This document shows positions 36,635-47,958 of a stretch of DNA of 64,000 nt, piece after piece. How positions within the stretch are numbered: position 1 is the stretch's first letter; each line of letters begins with the position of its first letter. Both the position numbers and the translations under genes were made by a program. Origin of the DNA: Hybos culiciformis (lineage: Eukaryota > Arthropoda > Insecta > Diptera > Hybotidae); NCBI GenBank assembly GCA_964007475.1, contig OZ023273.1:76979737-77043736 (forward strand). Reading direction: 5' to 3'. The notes under the pieces were generated by a model. The model had not been told where the DNA came from, ran no database searches, and was given only the letters and a program-made list of their open reading frames with translations.

Positions 36635-36935
36635 CATAAGCGACGTTGATCGCTGACCACCCCCTAAATTTATTCGGTCGCAGTCGTTCAGCTTTTTGTC
36701 GGTGCTTTACGGCTTACGCTTTGGGCTGTTTTTTTAAATCGTATTTGTGTTTGTTTGAATCTTTTGTTCAAAAATAGAAATTTTTAATTTAATTTTTAAT
36801 CTATATTTTTTTGTTCCACGATAACGACAAGGCGCTTTCAAGATTATTTAGACTGCACGTTTCCACTGGCAATAATTTGTTGGCGTCGGCGTCTGCTTCA
36901 AGTTAGATTAGATCTAAAGGAAACATAAATATTAA
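36635..36935. promoter_or_regulatory. G+C-richer block, possible promoter or 5' exon
   Basis: This ~300-bp patch has several CpGs (gcgacgttgatcgctgacc, ttcggtcgcagtcgttcag, ggcgtcggcgtctgc) in otherwise very AT-rich DNA and lacks inverted ends or coding. The tcagtcgttcag-like word could be an insect initiator. It may mark the start of a gene whose coding exons lie outside the window. This is inference only. Confidence 0.25.
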
Positions 36936-37779
36936 AATCCAGCAACATTAGGATTCACATCGTCAAGTGAACCGAATTTTTGCACGAACTTTTATTTAGT
37001 CTTTACAATAGTAGTTTTTGCTCAATCTGGTGTTGAAATTCAAGCTAAGTAATTTTTGAGTTAAATTACTTGATTGAACACACTTTTTTAATACAAAATG
37101 CCAAAATTTTTCCTTGTACGAGTATCTATATTTTCTTACTTTTCCCACCAGATAATTATTACTTTAATTTTATATATACCCTTTTGTTACTTATTTACAC
37201 ATCTTTCGCGCATTGTTCAATATTTTGCAAACAATCAAATGACTTTTTAAAAGTTATTTATAAGCACTAATTAAAAGTACATGCAAAAATTCATCTCACT
37301 TGGAATTTTTCCGGAGATTGTCTGAATTTTTTACAAAAATTACTGGATTATTAGACAATTCATTTCATAGAAAAGAAATTTAAAAATGGAACAAAAAATC
37401 TTAATCTAAATCCCATAAGCTAATACTATTCCCGAATCGATCTCACAAAACCTTTAAAATTTTAATAATATTATACTGCAGTCTTAGTGAAAAACACAGC
37501 ATCTACCAAAATCTGAAAAATTTAGGTATTGACGGCATTTGATGATAACTTTTGAATACAAAAAAAATTGGCCAAAATATTTTTGAAAATCGGCCCCAAA
37601 ATTTCAAAAAAGTTTTTTTGATTGACAATGCTTTGAATGTTTCGTTAAAATTATAGTTATGATTAACAAACTTTAAACTTATTTTTCTCGGTTTTTATGC
37701 ACTATGACTGCAGAATATACCTTTATCATTTCGTCGCGTAGATTTTCCAATAGTAAATATGTAATGATCAATAATTAAG
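36936..37779. other. Gene-free DNA
   Basis: No gene or bounded element was recognised. Confidence 0.4.
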
Positions 37780-37784
37780 TTTTA

Positions 37785-38105
37785 CCATAAAGGAATTATA
37801 AATAGAGAAACTAGTCCCATACAAAAAATGCAAATACAAATAGTGAAACAAAAAATCCATATCACAACCCCATGAGCTTTTTTTTTGTATATTTTGAGAA
37901 TTTCACTCTCACAAAAGCTTTTAAAACTTTAAAATTTGTATAGAACTGTTGTTATTTTGAAAGTTTTAAAAGCTTTTGTGAGAGTGGAATTCTCAAAAAA
38001 TACAAAAAAGAAGCTCATGGGGTTGTGATATGGATTTTTTGTTTCACTATTTGTATTTGCATTTTTTGTATGGGACTAGTTTCTCTATTTATACTTCCTT
38101 TATGG
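37785..38105. mobile_element. Near-complete palindrome with TTTTA duplication
   Basis: Arms of about 147 bp (37785-37931 and 37959-38105) are reverse complements with only a few mismatches, around a ~27-bp loop. Both ends abut TTTTA (37780-37784 and 38106-38110), a perfect 5-bp duplication. The element is non-coding. If transcribed it would fold into one long hairpin, so it could be a source of small RNAs. The superfamily is not clear. Confidence 0.8.
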
Positions 38106-38110
38106 TTTTA

Positions 38111-39057
38111 CTAACATATTTAATTTGAATTTTTTTTTTTTTTTTTTCAAATTTAATACCAAATGAACAAAATATATTATTATTATTATTAATTACACAT
38201 AGGTATATAAAATTTATATGTATGTATAAAAATTTTAAAAATCTCAGCAGTAAAATAAAAATTTTGTTTAATAAACAAAAAAAAATACTTTTAAGATATT
38301 ATATACAAATAAGAAAAAAATCCAGTTGATTATTTTGTACATAAAAAAATGTACCTATATGGTTTTAAATTAAAGAAAAATTGAAATTAAATCTTGTATA
38401 AAATAGTATGGGATTATAATAATGTTGATCTGTCTATTTTAAAGTTGTTAAAAATGTTTATGTTGTATAAATCAAAAGAATTAATTTATTTTCTGAAAAA
38501 TGTTGTTTAAAAAATATATTATTATGTGTTTTTGGATGTGAAATTATTAGTTTTATTATTAAAAGAAAAAAATCGCTTCGGTGCTTGAACTAAACCCTAC
38601 CAAAAAAAAAAAGAATTAATGAATCACTACCGATAACAATACTATTTAATTCCATATCTCTGCCGAAATTGAAACAAAACAAACTTGCACATTTCGTTCA
38701 GAAGTTTTAAATTGAAGCGAGATAACGAAATGTAAAACAAAATTAGTCTCCCTTTTCGCTGAATATTCTAGAAAATATTACATTACTTTAGTATTGTTGA
38801 GCTGATCTCTTCAAACATAATAATTGTTGAAATAAAATTTATTAATAGTAGATATTGTATATGTAAACTAAATATGTTATTAATTAAGAGTTCTGTATAC
38901 ACAAAAATACATTGACACGAGTCAATACTTATATCACGAGACCGAAGGTCGAGTGATATAATATATATTTATTGATATAATATTGACAAAAGTCTATGTG
39001 TTGTGTGTATATACAACGAGTTGTTATAACAAATTTTGTTAACATATCTTATATACT
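38111..39057. other. AT-rich DNA with a small hairpin
   Basis: At 38931-38960 tatatcacgagacc and ggtcgagtgatata form an imperfect hairpin around gaa. No gene recognised. Confidence 0.4.
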
Positions 39058-39393
39058 GTTTTAATGCGTAGGGGAGAGGTAGTTGCAAAGAGAGAATATT
39101 TTTTCTCATTTTTTTTTTGTATTTGGCTGTATTGAAATATTTTGAGAGATATTATGTTTGTTTAGGTATTACGTAATATTCAATACGAAACATCTAAATG
39201 ATTTCATTATTTACGCTGATGCATCTAAATATTCTAAATGATTTCATTATTCACGCTGATGCATCTAAATTTTTTCATTATATACGCAGATGCATCTAAA
39301 TGATTGCATGTGTATTGACGCATATAATACTCCATTTAGTGATCTAAATTCTATAGCACTAAATACAACATAACGATCCCCAACGCATTAAAA
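39058..39393. mobile_element. MITE-like inverted repeat with internal 46-bp tandem
   Basis: The ends GTTTTAATGCGTAGGGGA (39058-39075) and TCCCCAACGCATTAAAAC (39376-39393) are inverted with one mismatch. About three copies of a ~46-bp unit (ctgatgcatctaaatgattt) lie at 39194-39300. No clear target duplication. Confidence 0.55.
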
Positions 39394-41016
39394 CTTATTA
39401 CTGTTGTTACATTTAATAACAAAATTGAATGTAAATACAATAAAACTTTAATCGCGTTTAACTACATAGCTAAATTTTTGTCGACAAAGTCCAATCGGAT
39501 AGGATTACAAAATATTTAATAAAATAATATTTAATACAATTATATTTTATTACATTTCTTTATAGGTAATGAGGTAATCAATACGTTTTTATAATCAAAT
39601 AGTTTTTATAAAATGATTGCTAAGTCAAATTGTGTTTAACACAAATTTTTCATTTACATTAATAAATTTCGAAATAGGTACTAGTACATTTAACAGAAAA
39701 AACTTTGAAATATGTCTATGTATATTAATTTACCAATTTCAATATTCTTGATCTCATCAGACAGTCTCTAAAACGTGCACGTTTGAAATAAATCTTGATA
39801 TAAAATCTTTTTTTCATAATTTAAATTTATCATAATGTTAATGTTAAGTACCAAATATTTATTTGATTTCGAAATATTCAATTATACAAATACTTGACTG
39901 GAAAAATGTTGTTTTGTAGAATTTACTTTTCTAATTAAATACATTTTTGCTATCATTGGTCAGATTTTATGTTAAGAATATTTTACTTTAAGATTGATGT
40001 CAAAATCATCGTGTAATCGCGATGTGCTCGATGTGGTAATGCTTCTGACGAGAAATCTGCAAACCGTTACAAGCAAAAATTAGAAGACAGAATCAATTCA
40101 ATAAACAATTAAATTATAAATTTTTTTACTCTATGAAAATATATTTATCTCCCCTTCATGAGCCCTGACAAATCTATATTCATGTTCAAAATTTATAGTG
40201 TTGACGAATAAATTAAAAATTTAATCTAATATTCTGTGGGCACATGACATAATCGCCTAAGTCGATTTTGCTACTTTTCAGGAGAGCAGTTTAAAGTTTC
40301 AAATCATTCCCTGAAATCGAATAATGAAGATAAATGGAACCTAGTTTGAAAAAATTGTAGTATTTTAATAATATTTTAAGTTTTTAAAAGCCAAACATGA
40401 AAACCTTTTGTTAATTTTGAGAAATCAGTAAAATAAGCACTTAGGCTTTTATTCCTTTTTCATTATATTAGGTTAGACTTTACTAAGTCGACTTAAGCTG
40501 TTTTTCCAAACAAATTTTTTTTATTTTTATATGCTTAAGTATAGTTAGGTTGTTATATCAAATAAAAAAAAACAACCTGTAATCAACTTAGGTTTTTATT
40601 CCAAATTTAAGGTATATAATTTTTTTTTTAGGATTAGATCTTAATATAAAATATGATGAAAATTACGGCCCTATGAACTAGGATATGCATATATAGAATG
40701 TAAAAGCAAAAATGAACTGGAATATGTATAATAATATAAAAGAAAATGAATTACGATATAATGAAAATGAACTAGGATATAACAAGATTTGTTCTATATT
40801 CTAGTTTATTTTGGCTTTTATATTCTAGTTCATTATATCCAAGGCCGAAAAATACTACTTTTTGGTTACAAATTCTGATTAAAAAGTTAAAAAACTATAT
40901 TTTTATATTTTTTTTTATTATTATTCTGCAAATAAACATTTTCATTTTTAACAAAAAAAAAAAATAAATTAAATTTTATTAATAGAAAAATAAACCTAAG
41001 AAAATTTTCTTCTTCA
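39394..41016. other. AT-rich gene-free DNA with local inverted repeats
   Basis: Around 40665-40850 several gaactaggatat words face ctagttcattatat words, a small inverted-repeat patch. No gene recognised. Confidence 0.4.
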
Positions 41017-41556
41017 TTATCCAACAAATCTTTTTATAATAAGCTTGAAATCCAGGATTAATAAATTCTTTCTTTTTTCAAGGGAAATTTTGGGTGGGTC
41101 ATTCATAATAATTAGTTCATCTTCTGTAATTGAATTAACACCCTTTTTTCCAATTTTAAGAGTCTTAAAGTTTTTTATTTTCGTCCAAAGACATTTTGTA
41201 TACAATTTCGTTAAAACCCTTCTTGTACCGAATACCTTCTTGTACTGATTCCGTATAAAAATTTCTCCAGATTCATTCAAGTGCCGCCAATTAAATTTTT
41301 TTTTCGAAAACAGAAAAATTAAAAAAAATATTATTTTCCAACTCAGTAACACTTATTTGAGATTTTATAGAATTAATAAATTGATACCAATCCCTGGGAA
41401 TTTGAATTTCAACATTAGTTTTTTCTTTTTTCGTGCTATCAATGCATGGTCCCATTCGCATTCGATATGTGTATGACCTGGTTCTAAAAATTTGTGATCA
41501 GCTATATACTCAATTTGTTGATTATTATTGACGAAAATAATAAACATGTTAGCCAC
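41017..41556 (-). pseudogene. Unrecognised TE-type coding remnant in two frames
   Basis: The upstream piece (41556-41365) reads MANMFIIFVNNNQQ.. then HKFLEPGHTHIECEWDHALI; the downstream piece (41352-41017) reads FNWRHLNESGEIFIRNQY.. and ends NDPPKISLEKRKNLL. In other insect genomes I recall a repeat-associated protein with a x-FLxPGHTHxECDxDHAxIE block followed by a W-R-x-L and a P-(I)-S-x-E-K-K-x-D-L-L block, so the two pieces look like one frameshifted coding sequence. The family and activity are unknown to me; the H..C..D-H pattern may bind metal. Poly-A runs interrupt the reading frame. Confidence 0.45.
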
Positions 41557-42655
41557 TATGGTATGGCTTCCCGGATTTTACAGGAATTTAAACATCCCGA
41601 ATCCCGGGAAATTATACTTTATTCCCGGGAAAAAAATTAAATAATTATAAGCCTTATTTCATGAAAAATATTTCCTATCTAGCATTAATAACAATTTCTG
41701 AACGTATAACGTAATTTAAATATTACAAAAAAACTAATTATTTTTTAAGTTTATTTTTTGTTACAATACAATTAAAAAACTTAACGAATAACTAATTTAG
41801 TATTTTGAAGTTTATTTTTTGTTATTATTTTATCGTTTTGAATAAATTTTTAAGAACTAAATATGCTTCAAAGTTTTGGTATTTTTTAATTGAATTAATG
41901 ACTTTAAGCAAAATATTTTAGAAATCCCGGGTCTCCTGTCATTTATATTTTTTTCTAACAATGTTGTGTATAATTTGCCATGCTTTCTGTTATCTTGACG
42001 CATGCGTCTCGATTTTCTTTTGAATAAATGTGATGTTTTTTTAGGGCCCAATAGAAAAAGCACGCCTTACCTAACGACTTAACTTAAGATAAGAAACTAT
42101 AATTTTAGAATTTTTTCCAATCAAGAGAATTGGAATAACAACTAAACTATACTGAAGCGACGTATTTTTCTTTATTCATTTTGGAATAAAGACCAAAATT
42201 AACATATGCTACGGAATCATTATTTATTATTTTTGGAATAAAAGCTTATATTGAGTTAAGAAAACATAAACGCTAAGTTAAGTTACTGAATAAAGACCAA
42301 ACTTGATTTAGGTTTTTATTCCTTAATGAAAAAATTTTTAAAAATAGTTGAAAATTGGCTAAAGTTAAGTTAGGAAAAAACCTAAGTATTAAAAAAAAAA
42401 AAAAAATTTTCGGAATAAAGACTTATGTTAAGATAAGAAATTTTTCTTTTGATATCTGAAAAATAATCAGAGTTAAGCTGTTATTCCAAAATCATAAGAG
42501 ATTAAAAACATAATAGCCTAAGGGCTATTATGTTTTTGGCTCTAAAAAGTTTAATTGTAAAGCTAGGAACGTAAAAATTTGTGAGTATACGTAGAATCAT
42601 ATGACTACCAGTTTGGAACAATAAAATCATAACCGCCTAACTCGTCTTTAGCGGT
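41557..42655. other. Gene-free DNA with short palindromes
   Basis: A clear palindrome, aaaacataatagcc / ggctattatgttttt, lies at 42507-42537, and gcggttat pairs occur near 42630-42656. No gene recognised. Confidence 0.4.
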
Positions 42656-42656
42656 T

Positions 42657-43986
42657 ATGTCATGTGGCCACAGATATAAAGCAGAAGTTGTCCCTTTGTC
42701 TCTTTGTCTGTTCCGAATAGGCTCCTAAACCGCTCAACCGATCGTTTTCAAACTTACACCATGACTTTGTGTCAGGTTGGGGGTCGTTATAGGCTATTTT
42801 AAAATTTAATTGGCCTCCTACCCAGGGACCTCCCCCGGGGGCGGACTTCAAAAGTTCGTCCGATTTCATTCAAATTTGGTACGTAAAAATAGAAAGTGAT
42901 TACACACAAATTCCGTAACAAAAAATTTGTTGACCTCCTACCCAGGAACATCCTACCCAGGGACCTCCCATTGAGGCGGATTTTAAAAGTTCGTCCGATT
43001 CCATTTAAATTTGGTATGTAAAAAGAAGAACTGTTTACACACCAATTTCATAACAAAAATTTTGTTGACCTCCTACCCAGCGACCATCTACCCAGGGACC
43101 TCCCATGGGGCCGGACTTGAAAAGTTCGTTCGATTTGATTCAAATTTGGTACGTAAGAAGAGGAACTGGTTACACACAAATTTCGTAACAAAAAATTTTT
43201 TGGCCTCCTACACAGGGACCTCCCTGGCGGCGGACTTTAAGAGTTCGTCCGATTTCATTAAAATCTGGTACGTAAGAAGAGGAAATAATTACACACAAAT
43301 TTCGTAACAAAAAATTTGTTAACCTCCCACTCAGCGACCTCCCCCGGGGGCGGATTTCAAAAGTTCGTCCGATTTCATTAAAATTTGAAATGTAAAAATA
43401 GGAACTGATTCCGCAAACTTCTTAACAAAAAATTTATTGACCTCAAAAGTTTGTCCGATTTTATTTAAATTTGGTACATAAAAATTATTAAACACACGAA
43501 TTTCGTAACAAAAAATTTGGCTCCCTCTTTTTAGGGGGCCCTCTTCGAATATATAGAAATCAATTTCCTTATTACTAATAACTACAAAATATTAAAAACT
43601 AAACCACTCAACCGATCGTTTCGAAATTTACACCGTCTCTTTATCTCGGAGTCGTTTTAGGCTATTTTAAAATTTGAATGGCACCCTACCCCTACCCAGA
43701 AACCCCTCCCGGGGAGGACTGCCAAAGTTCTTCCAATTTCATTCAAATTTGACTCATAAAAAGAGGAAATGGATAAAAACACAAATTTGGTTTGGTTTGG
43801 AAACCTGTTTAAGGGAAGGATATCATTCGATTTCATACAATTTAAGTGTTGAATAAGTAGAAATGATAAATATTAATTCTTCTTAGATATTTTCCCAAAT
43901 TTATAAAATAATATCTCCTACAATCGTTCATCAATCTGACAACAAAAACGTGTGTTCCACAACAACGTGTGTGCGGGTACAGCTAG
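42657..43986 (+). mobile_element. Helitron-like element with tandem repeats
   Basis: The 3' end reads gtgcgggtacagCTAG followed by T (43983-43987), matching the CTRR-T end of Helitrons and resembling the cgggcaacagCTAGT ends of lepidopteran copies. A 5' end starting TC after T is plausible near 42659 but not proven. The interior holds five or six copies of a ~120-135-bp unit (gggacctccc..ggcggac, aaagttcgtccgatt, aaatttggtacgtaa, acacaaatttcgtaac) at about 42825-43480. No Rep/helicase is present. Open frames on either strand are spin-offs of the repeats. Confidence 0.5.
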
Positions 43987-44991
43987 TAACTTATAAAATA
44001 ATCTGGATCATAGTTTCGTACATGTTTGGAGGGACTACAATTCACAGAAAAATAATAATAAACTTTCTAGGGTTTTCGAAAAATTGTTTAATTGTAGAAA
44101 TTTTTATGTATTTATTAAATCAAGCCGTTAGTTACATTTTAGATTAATATAACTCAATAATCATTCCATTCTTACAAAATCGTATATTTTTCAAAATAGC
44201 AAAATATTTATACATTCTTATGGAACTGGTTGAAATTTTATTTTGTCCACCAATATTTTATTCGTAATTGAGTATCCGATTTCGAATGGAAAATTTCTTA
44301 ATAACAAAACTGCTCAAACGTTGCAAAAATAATTCATTACTCATTAATTATATTATTAATATAAATAATATTATTATTATTATATATATTTCTATGAAAA
44401 CCGACAAACGAACGAATTTTTGTATCGATAACATCTAACAAAACATAAAATTGATAACATGGTAATGTTTTTTCAAAGGAGTGAATACACCGTCATATCT
44501 AATGAAAATATTCAATCCAATAGGTACATTGAAGTTTCCAAAGCTGACATTGGTCTGTCTCGAAATATTTGTGAAAATATCTTAATATTTTCCATATTTA
44601 ATAGTTGGCCCAACTCTTCTTATTAATTTTTTTTGTTAAAGTTTGATAATCTTCAATGGCACTACAGCCCATTTCGGGTCTTGGCCTCATTTGTTTGATA
44701 ATATTCAATTCATTTTAATTTAATCGCTCGATGAAGTAACACGTACATTTTTTTTCGCTCTAATTATTTATTAAATTAATTTATAATTTGATGACCAAGT
44801 TATTCATTTTCATTACATAAATAATTTTGTATTTTTTTTTTTTTGACTAAGTTATTCAATTACATAACTTAAAAATTTTTTTTTATTTAATTTTTTTTTT
44901 TTGACCTAGTGCAATTAAATAATTTTTATTTTTGACCTAGTACAATTAAAATTTCGTACGTTTCGTACGTATTGTACTGAATAAGTGAAAT
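43987..44991. other. AT-rich gene-free DNA
   Basis: No gene recognised. A G+C-richer ~40-bp word (caatggcactacagccc.., 44655-44697) stands out and may be a fragment of a dispersed repeat. Confidence 0.4.
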
Positions 44992-45904
44992 TTGAAAAAT
45001 AATTTATTAAAAAATAATATTATTCCAAAACACCTAAAAACAAAAATGCTTTGTAAATGCGCGATTGAATTATGTACAATTGAAAACGCAACTGCGGATT
45101 CATTTATCAGATGTAATGGTTTCTGTCATCGTGATTTCCATGGATTTTGTATTGGTTTGGAAAGAAATTGGCAACAATCCAGAAACGGCCACTTTATTAG
45201 ATCCCACTACGTCTGTGACAAGTGCATTGATTTCTATCAATTATTAAAAACAATTAATGAGGACCAATTCAAAAATATTGACACTTTTTCGGAAAATCAA
45301 AACTCCATTATCAGCAAAGAAAATATAAGGATTAAGAAGTGAAACGATCAAACAATTTTTTTTTAGACTAAAATTTTTTATTTGTATTTGTCACTCATAT
45401 TTTATTTATAAATTCATTATAAAAATTTAAAATATAGTTTGATGACACGTTTAAATTCCAAAATATATTTCGATGACGCGTTTAAAGCCCAATTTTCATA
45501 TAAAATTAAAACAAAAATGAAAATATATGCTATCCTTCTCTAAAATTATTTTTATTCTGCGTTTCCCTTCTTACTTCTATTTTCTTTGATTATCAGTAGT
45601 AAAGCCATTAGGGTTATTGATGCAAATCATATGACCATAAATGAGTTTAGATGGTAACGATAACGAAATGAGTGTTTCAAAAGAGACAACTCTGGAACAA
45701 AGCACTTAATCGAAAAGAAGCTTACGAAGCTTAATGATGAATTTCAGTCAATATTTAACAATTTAAAATAGGAAATCAACAATCATTGTAATTGTATTAA
45801 AGATATTAATTTGGTTACTTCTAAAATAAGATCTGCGTTGAAACAAGAATTAAAATTCGGTTTCGAAATAGTCTTAAACAACATGAATTGCGAAAATAAA
45901 ACAG
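44992..45904 (+). pseudogene. PHD-finger ORF1-like remnant of a non-LTR element
   Basis: The open part (44992-45342, 116 codons) has a Cys/His array: C23-x4-C28, C41-x3-C45, H50-x2-C53 and a later C-x2-C (YVCDKC). This resembles the PHD-type finger at the start of ORF1 in some insect non-LTR retrotransposons. Further on (45694-45904) a second stretch reads as an amphipathic, coiled-coil-like helix (KKLTKLNDEFQSIF.. and ..LVTSKIRSALKQEL) with one stop. It is cut by the element at 45905, and the frame resumes after it (46729-46749) to a stop. A domesticated small gene cannot be excluded for the first ORF. Confidence 0.5.
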
Positions 45905-46720
45905 CAGTGATGCCAACTTGTCTTTGAAAAGATTCCCTAGATTTGTAAAAAAATTTCCTAGAATTCCCTAGATTTAAAAGATTTCTAAAAATTATTTTTT
46001 TTAATCAAAAACACTTTATTTAAGATCTTTTGGTTACAAAAAAAAAAAAAAAAAATTATTAAAAAAAATAAAATAAAATGAAAAAAAAAAATTTTACAAA
46101 ACTTACATATATCAATATACAACTCCATCTTATTAATTTTTATTTTTTCAGAATTAGAAAAAAAATATTTTTTATTTCTTATTATTATATGTTTAATTAT
46201 TTTTATTTGACGATCAACCAAATCCAAATGACGAAGAAATCTCACAAATTGACAGACACCAGTCAGTCACACTATAAATTTTCAAAAACAAAATCAATCA
46301 ATCATCAATTTTTAAAATAAAACGGAACAGGAAAAGGAAAAGCATTTAGCAGATACAGAACAGAATAGGCGAATAGAAGAATGAAATACAAACAACAGAA
46401 CAAAGGAAAAACAAAACAAATTGTCAAAATTTATTATCAACCTTGCCAGACACTGTAAAAAAATTGAAAATAACGTTCCCAATATTCAGTAAATTAAACT
46501 AATATTTTTCAAGAAATACTTGACACTTTTGATTGCAAACAAAGTTTTAAATTATTAAAAAGAATTCAAACTATATTGGACTGAAAATAAATCCCTAGAT
46601 TTACCATTTTTCCTTAGATTGTTAGTAAAATTCCCTAGAATTCTTTAGATTCCCTAAAATTCCTAAAGTGCCAAAAAAATCCCTAAATCTAGGGAAAAAT
46701 TCCCTAAGTTGGCATCATTG
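45905..46720. mobile_element. hAT-like element inserted in the ORF1 remnant
   Basis: Ends CAGTGATGCCAACTT (45905) and AAGTTGGCATCATTG (to 46720) are inverted with one difference. Flanking 8-mers are TAAAACAG (45897-45904) and TAACACAG (46721-46728), matching at 7 of 8. Many subterminal ccctaga words are inverted between the halves. The ~816-bp element has no transposase. Confidence 0.75.
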
Positions 46721-46851
46721 TAACACAGACAAACTTTGTGAAGCATAGAGTTGCCAGATGTACTTCTTTGGGAAGTACTGTACTACATTTTCGACCAAAA
46801 AAAAACGAAATACTGCAATTCAAGAATTTACGATGAAGTACACAAATGTAC

Positions 46852-47254
46852 TGTTGAGAGTTTAGATCCGAATATTGAATAATAAGACTTTTTGTTTGGT
46901 TGAACGTTAACTTTATTAATGATTAATTATAATAAATTTTACCTGTAATTATATTATTAATGATTGGAAGTGAAACTGGAAGAGGGACTGGAATTTAGTA
47001 AAAATGAATGGAAATGGAGAAGAATTAATATTGTGTGATTTGCACTCAATATTAATGAAGAGTTTCAAATTACCAAAAATGTATAATTGACATTTTTGGT
47101 AATATTAAAATTAAAATTAAAATTGATAGGAAATTGAATTGGCACGTTTAGTGCAATAAGCAATATATAGAATTTATGTACAGTTGTAGAATGTTACAAC
47201 TGTACCAAATAGGAATTTAAGAAAGAACAGGTAAGTATAAGTAAGTATACTACA
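46852..47254 (-). repeat. 3' LTR
   Basis: 403 bp. On the minus strand it begins TGTAGTATAC, directly after the polypurine tract, and ends CTCTCAACA. It carries 12 bp more than the 5' LTR, an extra ~12-bp run within an aaaatta repeat (about 47100-47125). Confidence 0.92.
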
Positions 47255-47270
47255 CCTTCCCTCTTTTGAA
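47255..47270 (-). other. Polypurine tract
   Basis: The minus strand reads TTCAAAAGAGGGAAGG immediately before the 3' LTR, the expected plus-strand DNA primer site of an LTR element. Confidence 0.8.
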
Positions 47271-47913
47271 GAATAACCTTGGGAAGGGTTATTCTGAAAA
47301 TTTAGAAAAACGATAGTAAGGTGTGGGGATTTATAGGATATTATTATGTATATAAAAATATATTGATTAAATGAATCTTAATTTTAATTATAATATTAAA
47401 TTTTAATTTCCCTTTTTTTTTTTTTTTTAGTTTTTTTTTTTATTTTTTTTTTTTTTATTTTTTTTTTTTTTTTTATTTTTTTGTAGGGATTATTAATCAA
47501 TGTATAAAATATGTTATGATTACAAATTAAAAAAATTTATTTATTTTTCAATTATAAAGCAAATTAATTATAAGGAAAGTTTCAAAAAAAAAAATTTAGT
47601 TTTTAACAATTAAATCAAAAAAAAAATTTATTTTAACGACTAATAATAAAAAAATTTAAATTTAAGAAATTAATTATAGAAAAGAAATTTAAAAGAAAAA
47701 AAAAATTATTATTATTATTTTTTTTTTTTTTATTTATAAGTATTATGTATGTAAAAAAATTTTAATTTTAAGAAAAAAATTTTAATTTTAAGAAAAAAAT
47801 GTTATATCTAAAAAATATAAAAATTATTTATTTTTGTGCGCACAATATAAAAAAAGAAATTATTGACTACAAAATATTTAAAAAAAGATTTTAGTTCTTT
47901 TTATTAAAAAAAA

Positions 47914-47944
<31 letters not shown>

Positions 47945-47958
47945 ATTTGTATTATTAT
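47271..47958 (-). other. Poly-T/poly-A-rich region after integrase
   Basis: Dominated by long T and A runs (47408-47480, 47710-47735, 47905-47937). No env or other ORF is present. Confidence 0.7.

Noticed and set aside
42660..43856. Small frames on both strands around the CCTCCC repeats
   Set aside because: They follow the ~125-bp tandem unit and change with it.
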